A stretch of 64,000 bases of DNA from Kitasatospora setae KM-6054 (GTDB taxonomy: Bacteria > Actinomycetota > Actinomycetes > Streptomycetales > Streptomycetaceae). The stretch's first letter is position 1, and the number at the start of each line of letters is the position of its first letter. The notes under the pieces are model-generated. The model saw only the letters and a program-made list of their open reading frames with translations. It was not told where the DNA came from and made no database searches. The stretch lies in NCBI RefSeq assembly GCF_000269985.1, contig NC_016109.1, positions 744,001 to 808,000 of the forward strand, written 5' to 3'. This document shows positions 25,627-34,254 of the stretch, one piece after another. Both the position numbers and the translations under genes were made by a program.

Positions 25627-27460
25627 GGTAGGAGACGACGTTGCTGGGCCCGCCGAAGCTCGGGTCGACCGCGCGGCCGGTGCCGTTGATCACCGAGTCG
25701 ATGCCGCCGGAACCGTTCAGGAAGACGGTCAGCAGGTCGTGGAACTTGACGCCGGGGGTCGCGGGGGCCTGGAAGGCCATCGAGTTGCGGATGTCGACGC
25801 CCTGGTTGAAGTAGGAGTAGCTGCCCATGCCCCAGCCCTCGAAGGTCTTCACCTTCGGGCCGACGGCGAACGCCGGGTAGCCCTTCTGCTGCTTGCTCGC
25901 CATCCACGCGGCCTGGTTGGGCACGTCGTAGGGGTTCTCGTTCTGGAAGAAGACCACCCGGCCCTGCTCGCCGTTCCACTGCACCTCGGTCTTCTGGAAG
26001 TGCTCGACGGCGAGGCCGGTCGCGGTGACCCGGTCGCCGTTGACGACCAGGCCGGTGTCGCTGCGGGCGCTGGTCCAGTTGCCGCCGCCGGTGCCGTGGT
26101 CGGCGCGCCAGATCCAGGCGTCGTCGATCAGGGTGTCGTCGCTGTTGATCTCCAGGGCGGTGGTCGCGGATCCGTTCAGCGCGCCGCCGACCCGGAAGAA
26201 CACGTCGGAGAGCGCGATCGGGTCGTCGCGGTGCGCGGCCTTGCTGCCGCGGCTGCCGACCTGCATCAGGACCTGGGACCTCTGCTCCCCGGCGTCGATG
26301 ATCAGGCCGGAGACGTTGACGCCGTCCACGTCGTCGACCTTGATCGCGGCGTTGCCGTCGGTCGGGACGAGGGTGGCGAAGCCGAGGCCGACGACCTGGG
26401 TGCCGGGTCGGGTGACCTTGATCGCCTCGGGCAGCCGGTAGACGCCGGGGGTGAGCAGCAGGTCGCGGCCGGCCCGGAGGGCGGCGTTGATCTGCTGGAC
26501 GGTGGCGCCGGGGCGGACCAGGTAGAAGTCGTCCAGGGAGCGGGAGTTGCCGGGGGTGGGGCCGTTCTTCCAGGTGGTGCCACGGGAGTCGCGCTGCGCG
26601 GCGGGCACGAAGACCCGGTACTCGCCGTGCTCGTCCAGGTAGAGGTAGGGGGCTTCGCGGGTGACCGGGCAGCTGTCGAGGGTGGTGTAGGGGGAGGCGG
26701 CCGGGTCGGTGGAGAAGGACTGGGCGGGGGCGCCCTCGGTTCCGCAGAAGACCTGGTTCCAGACGCCGTTGGTCCAGCCGTCCAGGGTGCTGGTGCGGGT
26801 GAAGAACTGCTGCTGGGAGCCGTTGATCACGGTGCCGCCGGTGAACTCGGAGTCGGCGATGAAGCCGCCGCTGGCCCAGGCGGGCGAGCCGGTGCAGTAG
26901 TCCATCAGCGTCACGTTGCCGTTCATCCGGACCCGGCGCAGCGGTGCGGCCTGGGAGACCGCCCAGAAGTCGGTGCCGCCGTAACAGCCGCTCTGGCCGG
27001 CGACGTTGACGGTGAGGTTGCTCAGCGAGCGCCAGAAGTTGGTGGTGGCGTAGCACTGCGACTGGTCGCCGCCGACGCACTGGTTGTACACGTTGACGGA
27101 GCCGTTGATGACCACGTCGCCGGGGTTGCGGCCGAGGCCGGCCACGCTCTCGTAGAAGCCGACCGGGAAGACCAGCGGGTCGGCGGCGGTGCCGTAGGTG
27201 CCGGGCTTGAACAGGATCGCGTAGCGCTGGGGGCCGAACTCGTTGCCGGCCTGGGCCTGGGCGAGGGCGTTCAGGCGGTCCTGGACCTGGGCCTTGGGCA
27301 TGCCGGGGTCGAGCACGACGACGTTCTCGCCGAGGCTGCCGCCGCCGGGCGGCACGGGGGCGGCGGCGGCCTGGGTGGTGGGGGTGACGAGGGCCGCGAC
27401 GAGGGCGGTCGCGGCAGCCGCCGCGAGGCCGTAGCGGCGGGACCGGGGAGCTCGGTTCAT
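25622..27460 (-). CDS. Secreted GH55 exo-type beta-1,3-glucanase
   Basis: 612 residues from the ATG at 27460, with a signal peptide (SRRYGLAAAAATALVAALV). The sequence follows bacterial GH55 enzymes such as Streptomyces Lam55A: FGPQRYAILFKPGTY, VGFYESVAGLGRNPGDVVING, FWRSLSNLTVN, GGTDFWAVSQAAPLRRVRMNG and GGFIADSEFTGG, then a second right-handed beta-helix half from about 330. GH55 proteins are often mis-annotated as adenylyl cyclase. It should release glucose or short products from beta-1,3-glucan ends outside the cell, complementing the endo-acting GH16 and GH64. An alternative GTG lies 4 codons upstream. Confidence 0.9.
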   Translation of the reverse strand: MNRAPRSRRYGLAAAAATALVAALVTPTTQAAAAPVPPGGGSLGENVVVLDPGMPKAQVQDRLNALAQAQAGNEFGPQRYAILFKPGTYGTAADPLVFPVGFYESVAGLGRNPGDVVINGSVNVYNQCVGGDQSQCYATTNFWRSLSNLTVNVAGQSGCYGGTDFWAVSQAAPLRRVRMNGNVTLMDYCTGSPAWASGGFIADSEFTGGTVINGSQQQFFTRTSTLDGWTNGVWNQVFCGTEGAPAQSFSTDPAASPYTTLDSCPVTREAPYLYLDEHGEYRVFVPAAQRDSRGTTWKNGPTPGNSRSLDDFYLVRPGATVQQINAALRAGRDLLLTPGVYRLPEAIKVTRPGTQVVGLGFATLVPTDGNAAIKVDDVDGVNVSGLIIDAGEQRSQVLMQVGSRGSKAAHRDDPIALSDVFFRVGGALNGSATTALEINSDDTLIDDAWIWRADHGTGGGNWTSARSDTGLVVNGDRVTATGLAVEHFQKTEVQWNGEQGRVVFFQNENPYDVPNQAAWMASKQQKGYPAFAVGPKVKTFEGWGMGSYSYFNQGVDIRNSMAFQAPATPGVKFHDLLTVFLNGSGGIDSVINGTGRAVDPSFGGPSNVVSYP

Positions 27461-27629
27461 GGGGGTGCACACCCGTCTGGTGGGATCCGGGGACGGCGGC
27501 CGGGCCCGGGGTGCGTGCTGACCGCACGTCAGCCGCAGACCCCGACCGCTTACTTCACGGCGAGATTTAACGTCTGAGAAAAGAGGGGCGTCAAGACCTG
27601 CGGCAGAGTCGGTCCGCACCGACACGCGT

Positions 27630-27661
27630 CGAGGCCGGACCCCGTTCGGGGTCCGGCCTCG
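27630..27661 (-). terminator. Hairpin terminator
   Basis: Perfect 14-bp stem (27630-27643 / 27648-27661) with a GTTC loop, just after the acyl-CoA ligase gene and before the GH55 promoter region on the minus strand. Confidence 0.9.
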
Positions 27662-27696
27662 GCGGAACAGCAGGTCGGCGGCGCTTCGAGGACGGC

Positions 27697-29346
27697 TCAG
27701 CCGGCCAAGATGGCCGCCGCGCGCTCGCGCATCTCGACCTTGCGGACCTTGCCGGTGACCGTCATCGGGAACTCGTCGACCACGTGCACGTAGCGCGGGA
27801 TCTTGAAGTGGGCGAGCCGCCCGGTGCAGAATGCGCGCACCGCCTCGGCCGTGAGCGGCCGCGCGCCCTCGCGCATCCGCACCCAGGCCATCAGCTCCTC
27901 GCCGTACTTGGCGTCGGGCACCCCGATCACCTGGACGTCGAGCACGTCCGGGTGCGCGTACAGGAACTCCTCGACCTCGCGCGGGTACACGTTCTCGCCG
28001 CCGCGGATCACCATGTCCTTGATCCGGCCGGTGATCGAGAGGTAGCCGTCCGCGTCCATCACCGCCAGGTCGCCGGTGTGCATCCAGCCGTCCGGGTCGA
28101 CGGCCTCGGCGGTCTTCACGGGCTCGGCCCAGTAGCCGAGCATCACCGAGTAGCCGCGGGTGCACAGTTCGCCGGGCTCGCCGCGCGGCACGGTGTGCCC
28201 GGTCTCGGGGTCGACCACCTTGACCTCCAGGTGCGGCCCGACCCGGCCGACGGTGGAGACCCGGCGCTCGACCGAGTCATCGGCCCGGGTCTGGGTGGAG
28301 ACCGGGGAGGTCTCGGTCATGCCGTAGCAGATCGAGACCTCCGTCATGCCCATCCGCTCCATCACGCCCTTCATCACCTCGGTCGGGCACGGCGCGCCCG
28401 CCATGATGCCGGTGCGCAGGCTGGACAGGTCGTACCCGTCGAAGCCCGGGTCGGCCAGCTCGGCGATGAACATGGTCGGCACCCCGTACAGCGAGGTGCA
28501 GCGCTCGGCGGCCACTGCGGCCAGGGTGGTCGCGGCGTCGAAGGCGGGGGCCGGGATGACCGTGCAGGCGCCGTGCGAGACGGCCGCGAGGTTGCCCATC
28601 ACCATGCCGAAGCAGTGGTAGAACGGCACCGGTATGCAGATGCGGTCCCGCTCGGTGTAGTTGCACAGCTCGCCGACGAAGTAGCCGTTGTTCAGGATGT
28701 TGCGGTGCGAGAGGGTGGCGCCCTTCGGGAAGCCGGTGGTGCCCGAGGTGTACTGGATGTTGATCGGGTCGTCGGCGCTCAACCCCCGCTCGATCTGCGC
28801 GAGTTCGGCCTGCCCACCGTCCCCCGCCGCGCCTGCGGCCTCCCCCGCCGCCAGCAGCGCGGGCCAGTCCGGGCCGTCCAGCAGCACGACGTCCGCCAAC
28901 TCGGGGCAGCGCGGCCGCACTTCGGCGATCATCGCCGCGTAGTCGGAGGTCTTGAACCGCTCGGCGGCGACCAGCAGCCGCACCCCCGCCTGGTTCAGCA
29001 CGTACTCCAACTCGTGGGCGCGGTAAGCCGGATTGATCGTCACCAGGATCGCGCCGAGCCGGGCGGTGGCGTACTGGACGAGCGTCCACTCGGCGCGGTT
29101 CGGCGCCCAGATGCCGACCCGGTCGCCCTTCCCGACCCCACGGGCGCGCAGACCGAGCGCCACCGCGTCCACGTCGGCGGCGAGCCGGGCGTACGTCCAG
29201 CGCCGGCCGGTGGCGTGCTCGACCACCGCCTCCCGCTCGGGAAAGGACCGCACCGCGCGGTCGAGGGCGGCACCGACGGTGTCGTCCAGCAGCGGCGTGC
29301 CGGACGGGCCGGAGGCGTGGCTGAGCGGGAGCGGATCGTGCGACAA
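27697..29346 (-). CDS. Acyl-CoA synthetase (AMP-forming, FadD-like)
   Basis: 549 residues if read from the TTG at 29346, chosen because GGAGG lies 5 nt upstream; an in-frame ATG at 29385 is an alternative adding 13 residues. Adenylation motifs are clear: [18 protein letters not shown] (P-loop, about 190), [46 protein letters not shown] and the C-terminal lysine region [11 protein letters not shown]. The enzyme activates a fatty or other carboxylic acid to its CoA ester; chain length cannot be told. It is followed by a strong terminator. Confidence 0.92.
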   Translation of the reverse strand: MSHDPLPLSHASGPSGTPLLDDTVGAALDRAVRSFPEREAVVEHATGRRWTYARLAADVDAVALGLRARGVGKGDRVGIWAPNRAEWTLVQYATARLGAILVTINPAYRAHELEYVLNQAGVRLLVAAERFKTSDYAAMIAEVRPRCPELADVVLLDGPDWPALLAAGEAAGAAGDGGQAELAQIERGLSADDPINIQYTSGTTGFPKGATLSHRNILNNGYFVGELCNYTERDRICIPVPFYHCFGMVMGNLAAVSHGACTVIPAPAFDAATTLAAVAAERCTSLYGVPTMFIAELADPGFDGYDLSSLRTGIMAGAPCPTEVMKGVMERMGMTEVSICYGMTETSPVSTQTRADDSVERRVSTVGRVGPHLEVKVVDPETGHTVPRGEPGELCTRGYSVMLGYWAEPVKTAEAVDPDGWMHTGDLAVMDADGYLSITGRIKDMVIRGGENVYPREVEEFLYAHPDVLDVQVIGVPDAKYGEELMAWVRMREGARPLTAEAVRAFCTGRLAHFKIPRYVHVVDEFPMTVTGKVRKVEMRERAAAILAG

Positions 29347-29537
29347 GGTGGCCTCCTGGACCGGGCGGTACCGACGGGTACCCATGCTGCGCACCCCGGA
29401 CGGCCTTGACCAGACCCCCTCCGACATCCGGACGGCGGCGACCGGGGGCGGACGGAAGCCCCGCCCGCCGGGCCGGACGTCCTCGGGTTCCAGCGGTCGG
29501 GCGGGGGCCCGCCGGGCCGGGGCCAGTCGGGCCGGGT

Positions 29538-29840
29538 TCAGTCGAGCAGGGTGCGGTCGCTGATCACGTCCAGGTTGCGGAACGTCGGCGGCCCGTCGCA
29601 CAGCGCGGCGGCGCGGGCCGCGAACTCGGTGGTCTCGGGGCGCTGCGAGTTCTCCATCGCCACCTCGTACGAGGGGAACTCCACGATGTTCAGGTAGGTG
29701 TCGGTGCCGTCCCGGTCCTTGGTCTGCAGGGCGCGCACGGCGAGGCGGTGGCCCTCGTTCTTGGCGGCCCACTCCTCCAGCAGCTCGTCGAACTCCTCGA
29801 TCCGCCCGGTCCGGTACTCGATGATCTGGATGAACCTCAC
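29538..29840 (-). CDS. Dimeric alpha/beta-barrel (ABM-like) small protein
   Basis: 100 residues from a GTG at 29840 with GGAGG 6 nt upstream; the longer open frame above it is Arg/Pro/Ser noise. The sequence ([22 protein letters not shown], and [18 protein letters not shown]) has the two beta-alpha-beta halves of antibiotic-biosynthesis-monooxygenase-like folds. Similar proteins are common in Streptomyces as conserved hypotheticals. Enzymatic role unknown. Confidence 0.75.
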   Translation of the reverse strand: MRFIQIIEYRTGRIEEFDELLEEWAAKNEGHRLAVRALQTKDRDGTDTYLNIVEFPSYEVAMENSQRPETTEFAARAAALCDGPPTFRNLDVISDRTLLD

Positions 29841-30003
29841 CGGTGGCCTCCTCGGCTCACGCGGGCGGGCGACCCACCCGCTGCGTCCAGCGTCCACTCG
29901 GGCCGGGCAGGCCGCAATGCGGGACGGCGAGGGACGGCGTGGGACGGCGGGGAGGGTGCGGGCCCGGGTCCTTGGGTGGCGTCGTGCCCGGCATACTTGT
30001 CCG

Positions 30004-30621
30004 ATGTTCCGACCCGAAGACGGCGGCGCGGCCGCGTTCGCTCCCGAAACCGTCCGCACCGAGCGGCTGACCCTGCTGCCGCTGCGGGCCGAGCACGCGG
30101 ACGAGTTGGCCGCCGCACTGTCCGACCCCGCCCTGCACGCCTTCATCGGCGGCGCCCCGGACGACGCCGACACGCTGCGCGCCCGGTACGCGCGCTGGGC
30201 GGCCGGCTCGCCCGACCCCGCCGAAACCTGGTGCAACTGGGCGGTCCTGCTGCGCGACAGCGACGGCGATGACGGCGGCGATGACGGCGACGGGAACGGT
30301 GGCCGCCTGGTCGGCACCGTCCAGGCCACGGTCACCGCCGGCGGCCGGACCGGGGCGAGCGCGGAGATCGCCTGGGTGCTGGGCTCCCCCTGGCAGCGGC
30401 GCGGCATCGCCCGCGAGGCGGCCCTCGGCCTGGTCGGCTGGCTCCGACAGCGACCGGTCCGGACGGTCGTCGCCCACGTCCACCCCGACCACGCGGCGTC
30501 CGCCGCCGTCGCCGCCGCGGCCGGGCTCACCCGTACCGACCGCTGGCACGACGGCGAGGTCCGCTGGGAGCTGGACCTGGAACCGGGGCCGGGGCTGGAA
30601 CCGTCGGAGGGCACCGGCTGA
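30004..30621 (+). CDS. GNAT-family N-acetyltransferase
   Basis: 205 residues from the ATG at 30004. It opens TVRTERLTLLPLRAEHADELAAAL, has the acetyl-CoA loop WQRRGIAREAALGLVGWL, and VVAHVHPDHAASAAVAAAAGL near the end, as in RimJ/RimL-type members. A Gly/Asp repeat insertion (about 88-100) interrupts the central part. CATACT lies 6 nt before the ATG, so the mRNA may be nearly leaderless. Substrate unknown. Confidence 0.88.
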   Translation: MFRPEDGGAAAFAPETVRTERLTLLPLRAEHADELAAALSDPALHAFIGGAPDDADTLRARYARWAAGSPDPAETWCNWAVLLRDSDGDDGGDDGDGNGGRLVGTVQATVTAGGRTGASAEIAWVLGSPWQRRGIAREAALGLVGWLRQRPVRTVVAHVHPDHAASAAVAAAAGLTRTDRWHDGEVRWELDLEPGPGLEPSEGTG

Positions 30622-30681
30622 GCGCTTCCGTCCCGCCTGCCGCCCCGTCTGCCCTCCTGGCAAGCGGCGGGGCGGTCGGGC

Positions 30682-31194
30682 TCAGAGCCGGTGGCGGACG
30701 TACTCGGGGTGGGCCGGGCCGCGTTCGAGCCGGTTCTCGTCGAGGCCGTTGACGATCCGCAGCCGCTCGCCGTCGGCGAAGGCGAACTCGACCGCGACGG
30801 TGCCCGCCGCCACGTCCCGGCGATCGGACGGGCGCCACTCCAGCAGGGCGGCTTCGCGCAGTTCGCGGCCGCGCAGGTCGTCCAGCAGGTCGTGCCGGCG
30901 CGACCACTCGGGGATGAACTCCGCCCACTCCCAGCCCGTGATGGGCGCCGCGGTGTCGATCGCGTCCCAGTCGATCGAGAGCCCGTCCAGCTGCCAGTGG
31001 CACAGCTCGACCCGGCGACCGTCGAACTCCAGCACCACCGGGCAGTCCGCGTACCAGTCGCCGTCCTCGGCGAACCGCACCACCGCGAACCCGGTCAGCC
31101 GCCGCCCCGCCAACTCCGCCAGCCTTTCCCCGTGCGCGCGCCGCACCGCGTCGAGGCCGACCAGCGGCACCCGGTCGAACCCCTTGATCCCCAT
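30682..31194 (-). CDS. Conserved hypothetical protein
   Basis: 170 residues from the ATG at 31194; an in-frame start at 31230 would add 12. The sequence is rich in Trp and acidic residues (DWYADCPVVLEFDGRRVELCHWQLDGLSIDWD, then WEWAEFIPEWSRRHDLLDDL). No signal peptide or membrane helix. No family recognised. Convergent with the GNAT gene; a weak hairpin (30640-30647/30668-30675) lies between them. Confidence 0.65.
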   Translation of the reverse strand: MGIKGFDRVPLVGLDAVRRAHGERLAELAGRRLTGFAVVRFAEDGDWYADCPVVLEFDGRRVELCHWQLDGLSIDWDAIDTAAPITGWEWAEFIPEWSRRHDLLDDLRGRELREAALLEWRPSDRRDVAAGTVAVEFAFADGERLRIVNGLDENRLERGPAHPEYVRHRL

Positions 31195-31356
31195 GTCGTC
31201 CACGACGCCGACCCTGTCAGCCGCCCGCACCGGACGCCAGCGGATTCGATCCCGCGACCGCTACCGCCGTCGCCGCCACACCGCCACAGCCGTTGGTGAG
31301 CGAACGGACGTGCGGCATGATCGTCCCGTGACGAACCCGGCACGAGAGGAGTCCCG

Positions 31357-32271
31357 ATGAGTTCCCCGCAGCAGGCAGCGGCCCCCGAGGGCGACGAGAC
31401 CCGCGAAGTACGCGGTTTCTGGGGCGCGTTGGGGCTGCCCGGGCTGGTGGACGTGCACACGCACTTCATGCCGGAGCGGGTGCTGCGCAAGGTCTGGGAG
31501 TACTTCGACGCGAACGGTCCACTGGTCGGCACCCGTGGCTGGCCGATCACCTACCGGCACGGGGAGGATGAACGCACCGCGCTGCTAAGGCAGTTCGGGG
31601 TGCGGGCGTTCACCTCGATGCTGTACCCGCACAAGGCGGGGATGGCCCGTTGGCTGAACGGCTGGGCGGCGGAGTTCGCGGCCCGGACGCCGGACTGCCT
31701 GCACACCGCGACGTTCTTCCCGGAGGACGGGGTCGCCGGGTACGTCCGGGAGGCGCTGGACGCCGGGGCCCGGGTGTTCAAAGCACACGTGCAGGTCGGC
31801 GGCTACGACCCGGCGGACCGGCAACTGAACGCCGTGTGGGGGATGTTGGCGGAGGCCGGCACGCCCGTGGTGATCCACTGCGGCTCGGGCCCCGCACCCG
31901 GCCGGCACACCGGGCCGGAGCCGATCGCCCGCGTCCTCGCCCGGCATCCGCAACTGGCGCTGATCGTCGCCCACTTGGGCATGCCGGAGTACCGCGAGTT
32001 CCTCGACCTCGCCGACCGGTACCGGCGGGTGCACCTGGACACCACCATGGCGTTCACCGACTTCACCGAGGAGTTCGCGCCCTTCCCGCCCGAACTGCTG
32101 CCCCGGCTGGCCGCGCACGGCGACCGCGTGCTGCTCGGCACCGACTTCCCCAACATCCCCTACCCGTACCTGCACCAACTCCGCTGCCTGGAACGGCTGG
32201 ACCTCGGCGCCGACTGGCTGCGCGCGGTCTGCCACGACAACGCGGCCCGGCTGTTCGAACTGCCCGCCTAG
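31357..32271 (+). CDS. Amidohydrolase family protein (TIM-barrel metal-dependent hydrolase)
   Basis: 304 residues with GAGAGGAG upstream. The metal-binding pattern is present: VDVHTHFMPERV near the start, VVIHCGSGPAPG, LIVAHLGMPEYREFLDLA, and LLGTDFPNIPYPY near the end. This is the amidohydrolase-2 branch that includes decarboxylases and lactonases such as ACMSD and LigJ. The substrate cannot be assigned. It is followed by the LacI-type operators of the GH16 gene. Confidence 0.85.
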   Translation: MSSPQQAAAPEGDETREVRGFWGALGLPGLVDVHTHFMPERVLRKVWEYFDANGPLVGTRGWPITYRHGEDERTALLRQFGVRAFTSMLYPHKAGMARWLNGWAAEFAARTPDCLHTATFFPEDGVAGYVREALDAGARVFKAHVQVGGYDPADRQLNAVWGMLAEAGTPVVIHCGSGPAPGRHTGPEPIARVLARHPQLALIVAHLGMPEYREFLDLADRYRRVHLDTTMAFTDFTEEFAPFPPELLPRLAAHGDRVLLGTDFPNIPYPYLHQLRCLERLDLGADWLRAVCHDNAARLFELPA

Positions 32272-32335
32272 GGATCGACGCGGGCGGCGCCAGGGCCCTG
32301 CCGGGACAGCGTGGAGCCCTGCGACACACTCGTGA

Positions 32336-32347
32336 GAGAGCGCTCTC
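32336..32347. promoter_or_regulatory. LacI-type operator GAGAGCGCTCTC (distal)
   Basis: A perfect 12-bp palindrome with central CG, the form used by LacI-family sugar repressors in actinomycetes (compare CebR boxes with GAGCGCTC). It lies 180 nt before the GH16-CBM13 start. An identical core occurs at 32497. Confidence 0.7.
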
Positions 32348-32496
32348 AGAAGATCGCCCGGACTGGGCCCCCTGCAGCTTCCAAGAAGCGAAGGCGAGTT
32401 GCCGCCAAGGTCGAGAAAATCCCCTGTTCTTTGACATTGCCATGCCGATAGCCCGTCCGTACGATTCGGGTCTACCGGCGGAGGCGCCCCGCCGCA

Positions 32497-32508
32497 GAGA
32501 GCGCTCTC
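32497..32508. promoter_or_regulatory. LacI-type operator GAGAGCGCTCTC (proximal)
   Basis: Second copy, 18 nt before the ATG at 32527, over the probable start-site/leader. The two copies are 161 bp apart, allowing looped repression. The cognate regulator is not in the window. Confidence 0.7.
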
Positions 32509-32526
32509 AAGCAAAGGATTCCCCCC

Positions 32527-33840
32527 ATGGCTGCTGCCCCACGCACGCGCCGTTGGTCCCTCGGCGGATTCGTGCTCCTCGTCACCACCGCCCTGGTGGC
32601 CGCCGCACCGTTCGGCCCCACCCCCACCGGTTCCGCCCCGTCCGCCGCCACCCCGCTCGCCGCCGCGCCGGCGGCCGCACCGCCGGCCGCACCGCTGGCC
32701 GCCTCGAACTGGGGCGACGACTTCGACGGACCGGCCGGATCGGCCGTCGACCCCGCCAAGTGGACGCCGGAGACCGGCGGTTCGGGCAACGGCAACCACG
32801 AACTGCAGTACTACACGGCGGGCGCCGCGAACGCCGCACTGGACGGCCAGGGCCACCTGGTCATCACCGCCAAGCGCAACACCGACGCCGGGCTGTCCTG
32901 TTGGTACGGCACCTGCCAGTACACCTCCGCCCGGCTGAACACCTCCCGCACCTTCACCCAGGCGTACGGGCACTTCGAGTCGCGGATCAAGATCCCGCGC
33001 GGACAGGGCATCTGGCCCGCGTTCTGGATGCTCGGCAACGACCTCTCCACCGCGGGCTGGCCCAACAGCGGCGAGCTCGACATCATGGAGAACATCGGCC
33101 GCGAACCGGGCACCGTGCACGGCACCATCCACGGCCCCGGCTACTCGGGCGCGGCGGGCATCGGCGCACCGTACAGCCTGCCCGCCGGACAGTCCTTCGC
33201 CGACGCCTTCCACACCTTCGCGGTCGACTGGAGCCCCACCGCCATCACCTGGTCCGTGGACGGCACCGCCTACCAGACCCGCACCCCCGCCGACCTGGGC
33301 GGCAACCGCTGGGTGTTCGACCACCCGTTCTTCGTGATCCTCAACCTGGCGGTCGGCGGTGACTGGCCCGGCAGCCCCGACGGCTCCTCCACCTACCCGC
33401 AGACCATGACCGTCGACTACGTCCACACCACCACCTGGGGCGGCAGCACCGGCGGCGACTACACCGGCCGGATCACCGGCCCCGGCGGCATGTGCGTGGA
33501 CGTGGCGGGCGCCTCCAGCGCCGACAGCACCCCGATCCAGCTGCACAACTGCACCGGCAACGCCGCCCAGCAGTGGACCGTCGGCACCGACGGCACCGTC
33601 CGCGCCCTCGGCAAGTGCCTGGACGTCGCCGCCGCCTCGCACAACGACGGCGCGGTCATCCAGCTCTACACCTGCAACGGCACCAGCGCCCAGCAGTGGA
33701 CCCACCGCTCCGGCAACGACTTCCTGAACCCCGGCTCCGGCAAGTGCCTGGACTCCCCCAACGGCTCCGCGGCCGACGGCACCCGGCTGCAGCTGTGGAC
33801 CTGCAACGGGAGCGGCGCGCAGAAGTGGACGCTGGGCTGA
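32527..33840 (+). CDS. Secreted GH16 beta-1,3-glucanase with C-terminal ricin-type CBM13
   Basis: 437 residues. Signal peptide (RRWSLGGFVLLVTTALVAAAP), Ala/Pro linker, GH16 domain (ASNWGDDFDGPAGSAVDPAKW to VDYVHTTTW) with the catalytic motif GELDIMENIG at about 185, then a Gly linker and a ricin-B lectin domain of three subdomains with repeated QLxxCxGxxAQxW. It is an extracellular laminarinase-type enzyme with a carbohydrate-binding tail. AAAGGA precedes the ATG. Two LacI-type operators sit upstream, so expression should depend on a glucan-derived inducer. Its stop codon is the first bases of array B. Confidence 0.95.
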   Translation: MAAAPRTRRWSLGGFVLLVTTALVAAAPFGPTPTGSAPSAATPLAAAPAAAPPAAPLAASNWGDDFDGPAGSAVDPAKWTPETGGSGNGNHELQYYTAGAANAALDGQGHLVITAKRNTDAGLSCWYGTCQYTSARLNTSRTFTQAYGHFESRIKIPRGQGIWPAFWMLGNDLSTAGWPNSGELDIMENIGREPGTVHGTIHGPGYSGAAGIGAPYSLPAGQSFADAFHTFAVDWSPTAITWSVDGTAYQTRTPADLGGNRWVFDHPFFVILNLAVGGDWPGSPDGSSTYPQTMTVDYVHTTTWGGSTGGDYTGRITGPGGMCVDVAGASSADSTPIQLHNCTGNAAQQWTVGTDGTVRALGKCLDVAAASHNDGAVIQLYTCNGTSAQQWTHRSGNDFLNPGSGKCLDSPNGSAADGTRLQLWTCNGSGAQKWTLG

Positions 33841-34122
33841 TGTCACGTCACTGATGTCGCGACACCGATGACGCAGCACGGATGACGCAGCACGGATGAC
33901 GTGACACCCATGTCGCGTCATCCGTGAGGTGTCATCAATGCGGCATCGCCCACCCACTGTCGCGGCATCGATGCTGCGACATGGATGCGGCGTCACCAAT
34001 GTCACGACATCGATGTCACGACACTGATGTCGCGACACCTATGCGGCGTCATCGATGACGCGACACGAATGACCAGTCACCGATGACGCAACACGCATGG
34101 CGCGTCATTGATGACGCGACAC
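33838..34122. repeat. Array B: twenty 14-nt palindromic units between GH16 and GH64 genes
   Basis: Eight units (33838-33949), a 5-nt interruption, then twelve units (33955-34122), consensus NGATGWCGCGACAC. Each holds a near-palindrome RTGWCGCGWCAY, the same as array A. The first unit begins at the TGA stop of the GH16 gene. The 132 nt after it are C-rich and end in the GH64 ribosome site. Confidence 0.92.
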
Positions 34123-34254
34123 CGACCACGGGCCGCCCCCACCGGCCCCTTCCCCGCGCGGCCGGCCGTCCCTCGCCCCCATCCCCGGTCGGCCGCGCCC
34201 CTCACCCTGCCTCCCTCCCCGCTTCCCTCCCACCCGAGAGGACTCCCCCACGCC

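Noticed and set aside
25622..27460. Adenylyl cyclase, the label often given to this family
   Set aside because: The blocks match GH55 beta-1,3-glucanase and there is a signal peptide; no cyclase domain is present.
32432..32475. TTGACA with TACGAT as promoter of GH16-CBM13
   Set aside because: Spacer of 23 nt is too long for sigma-70; no better -10 at 16-18 nt was found.
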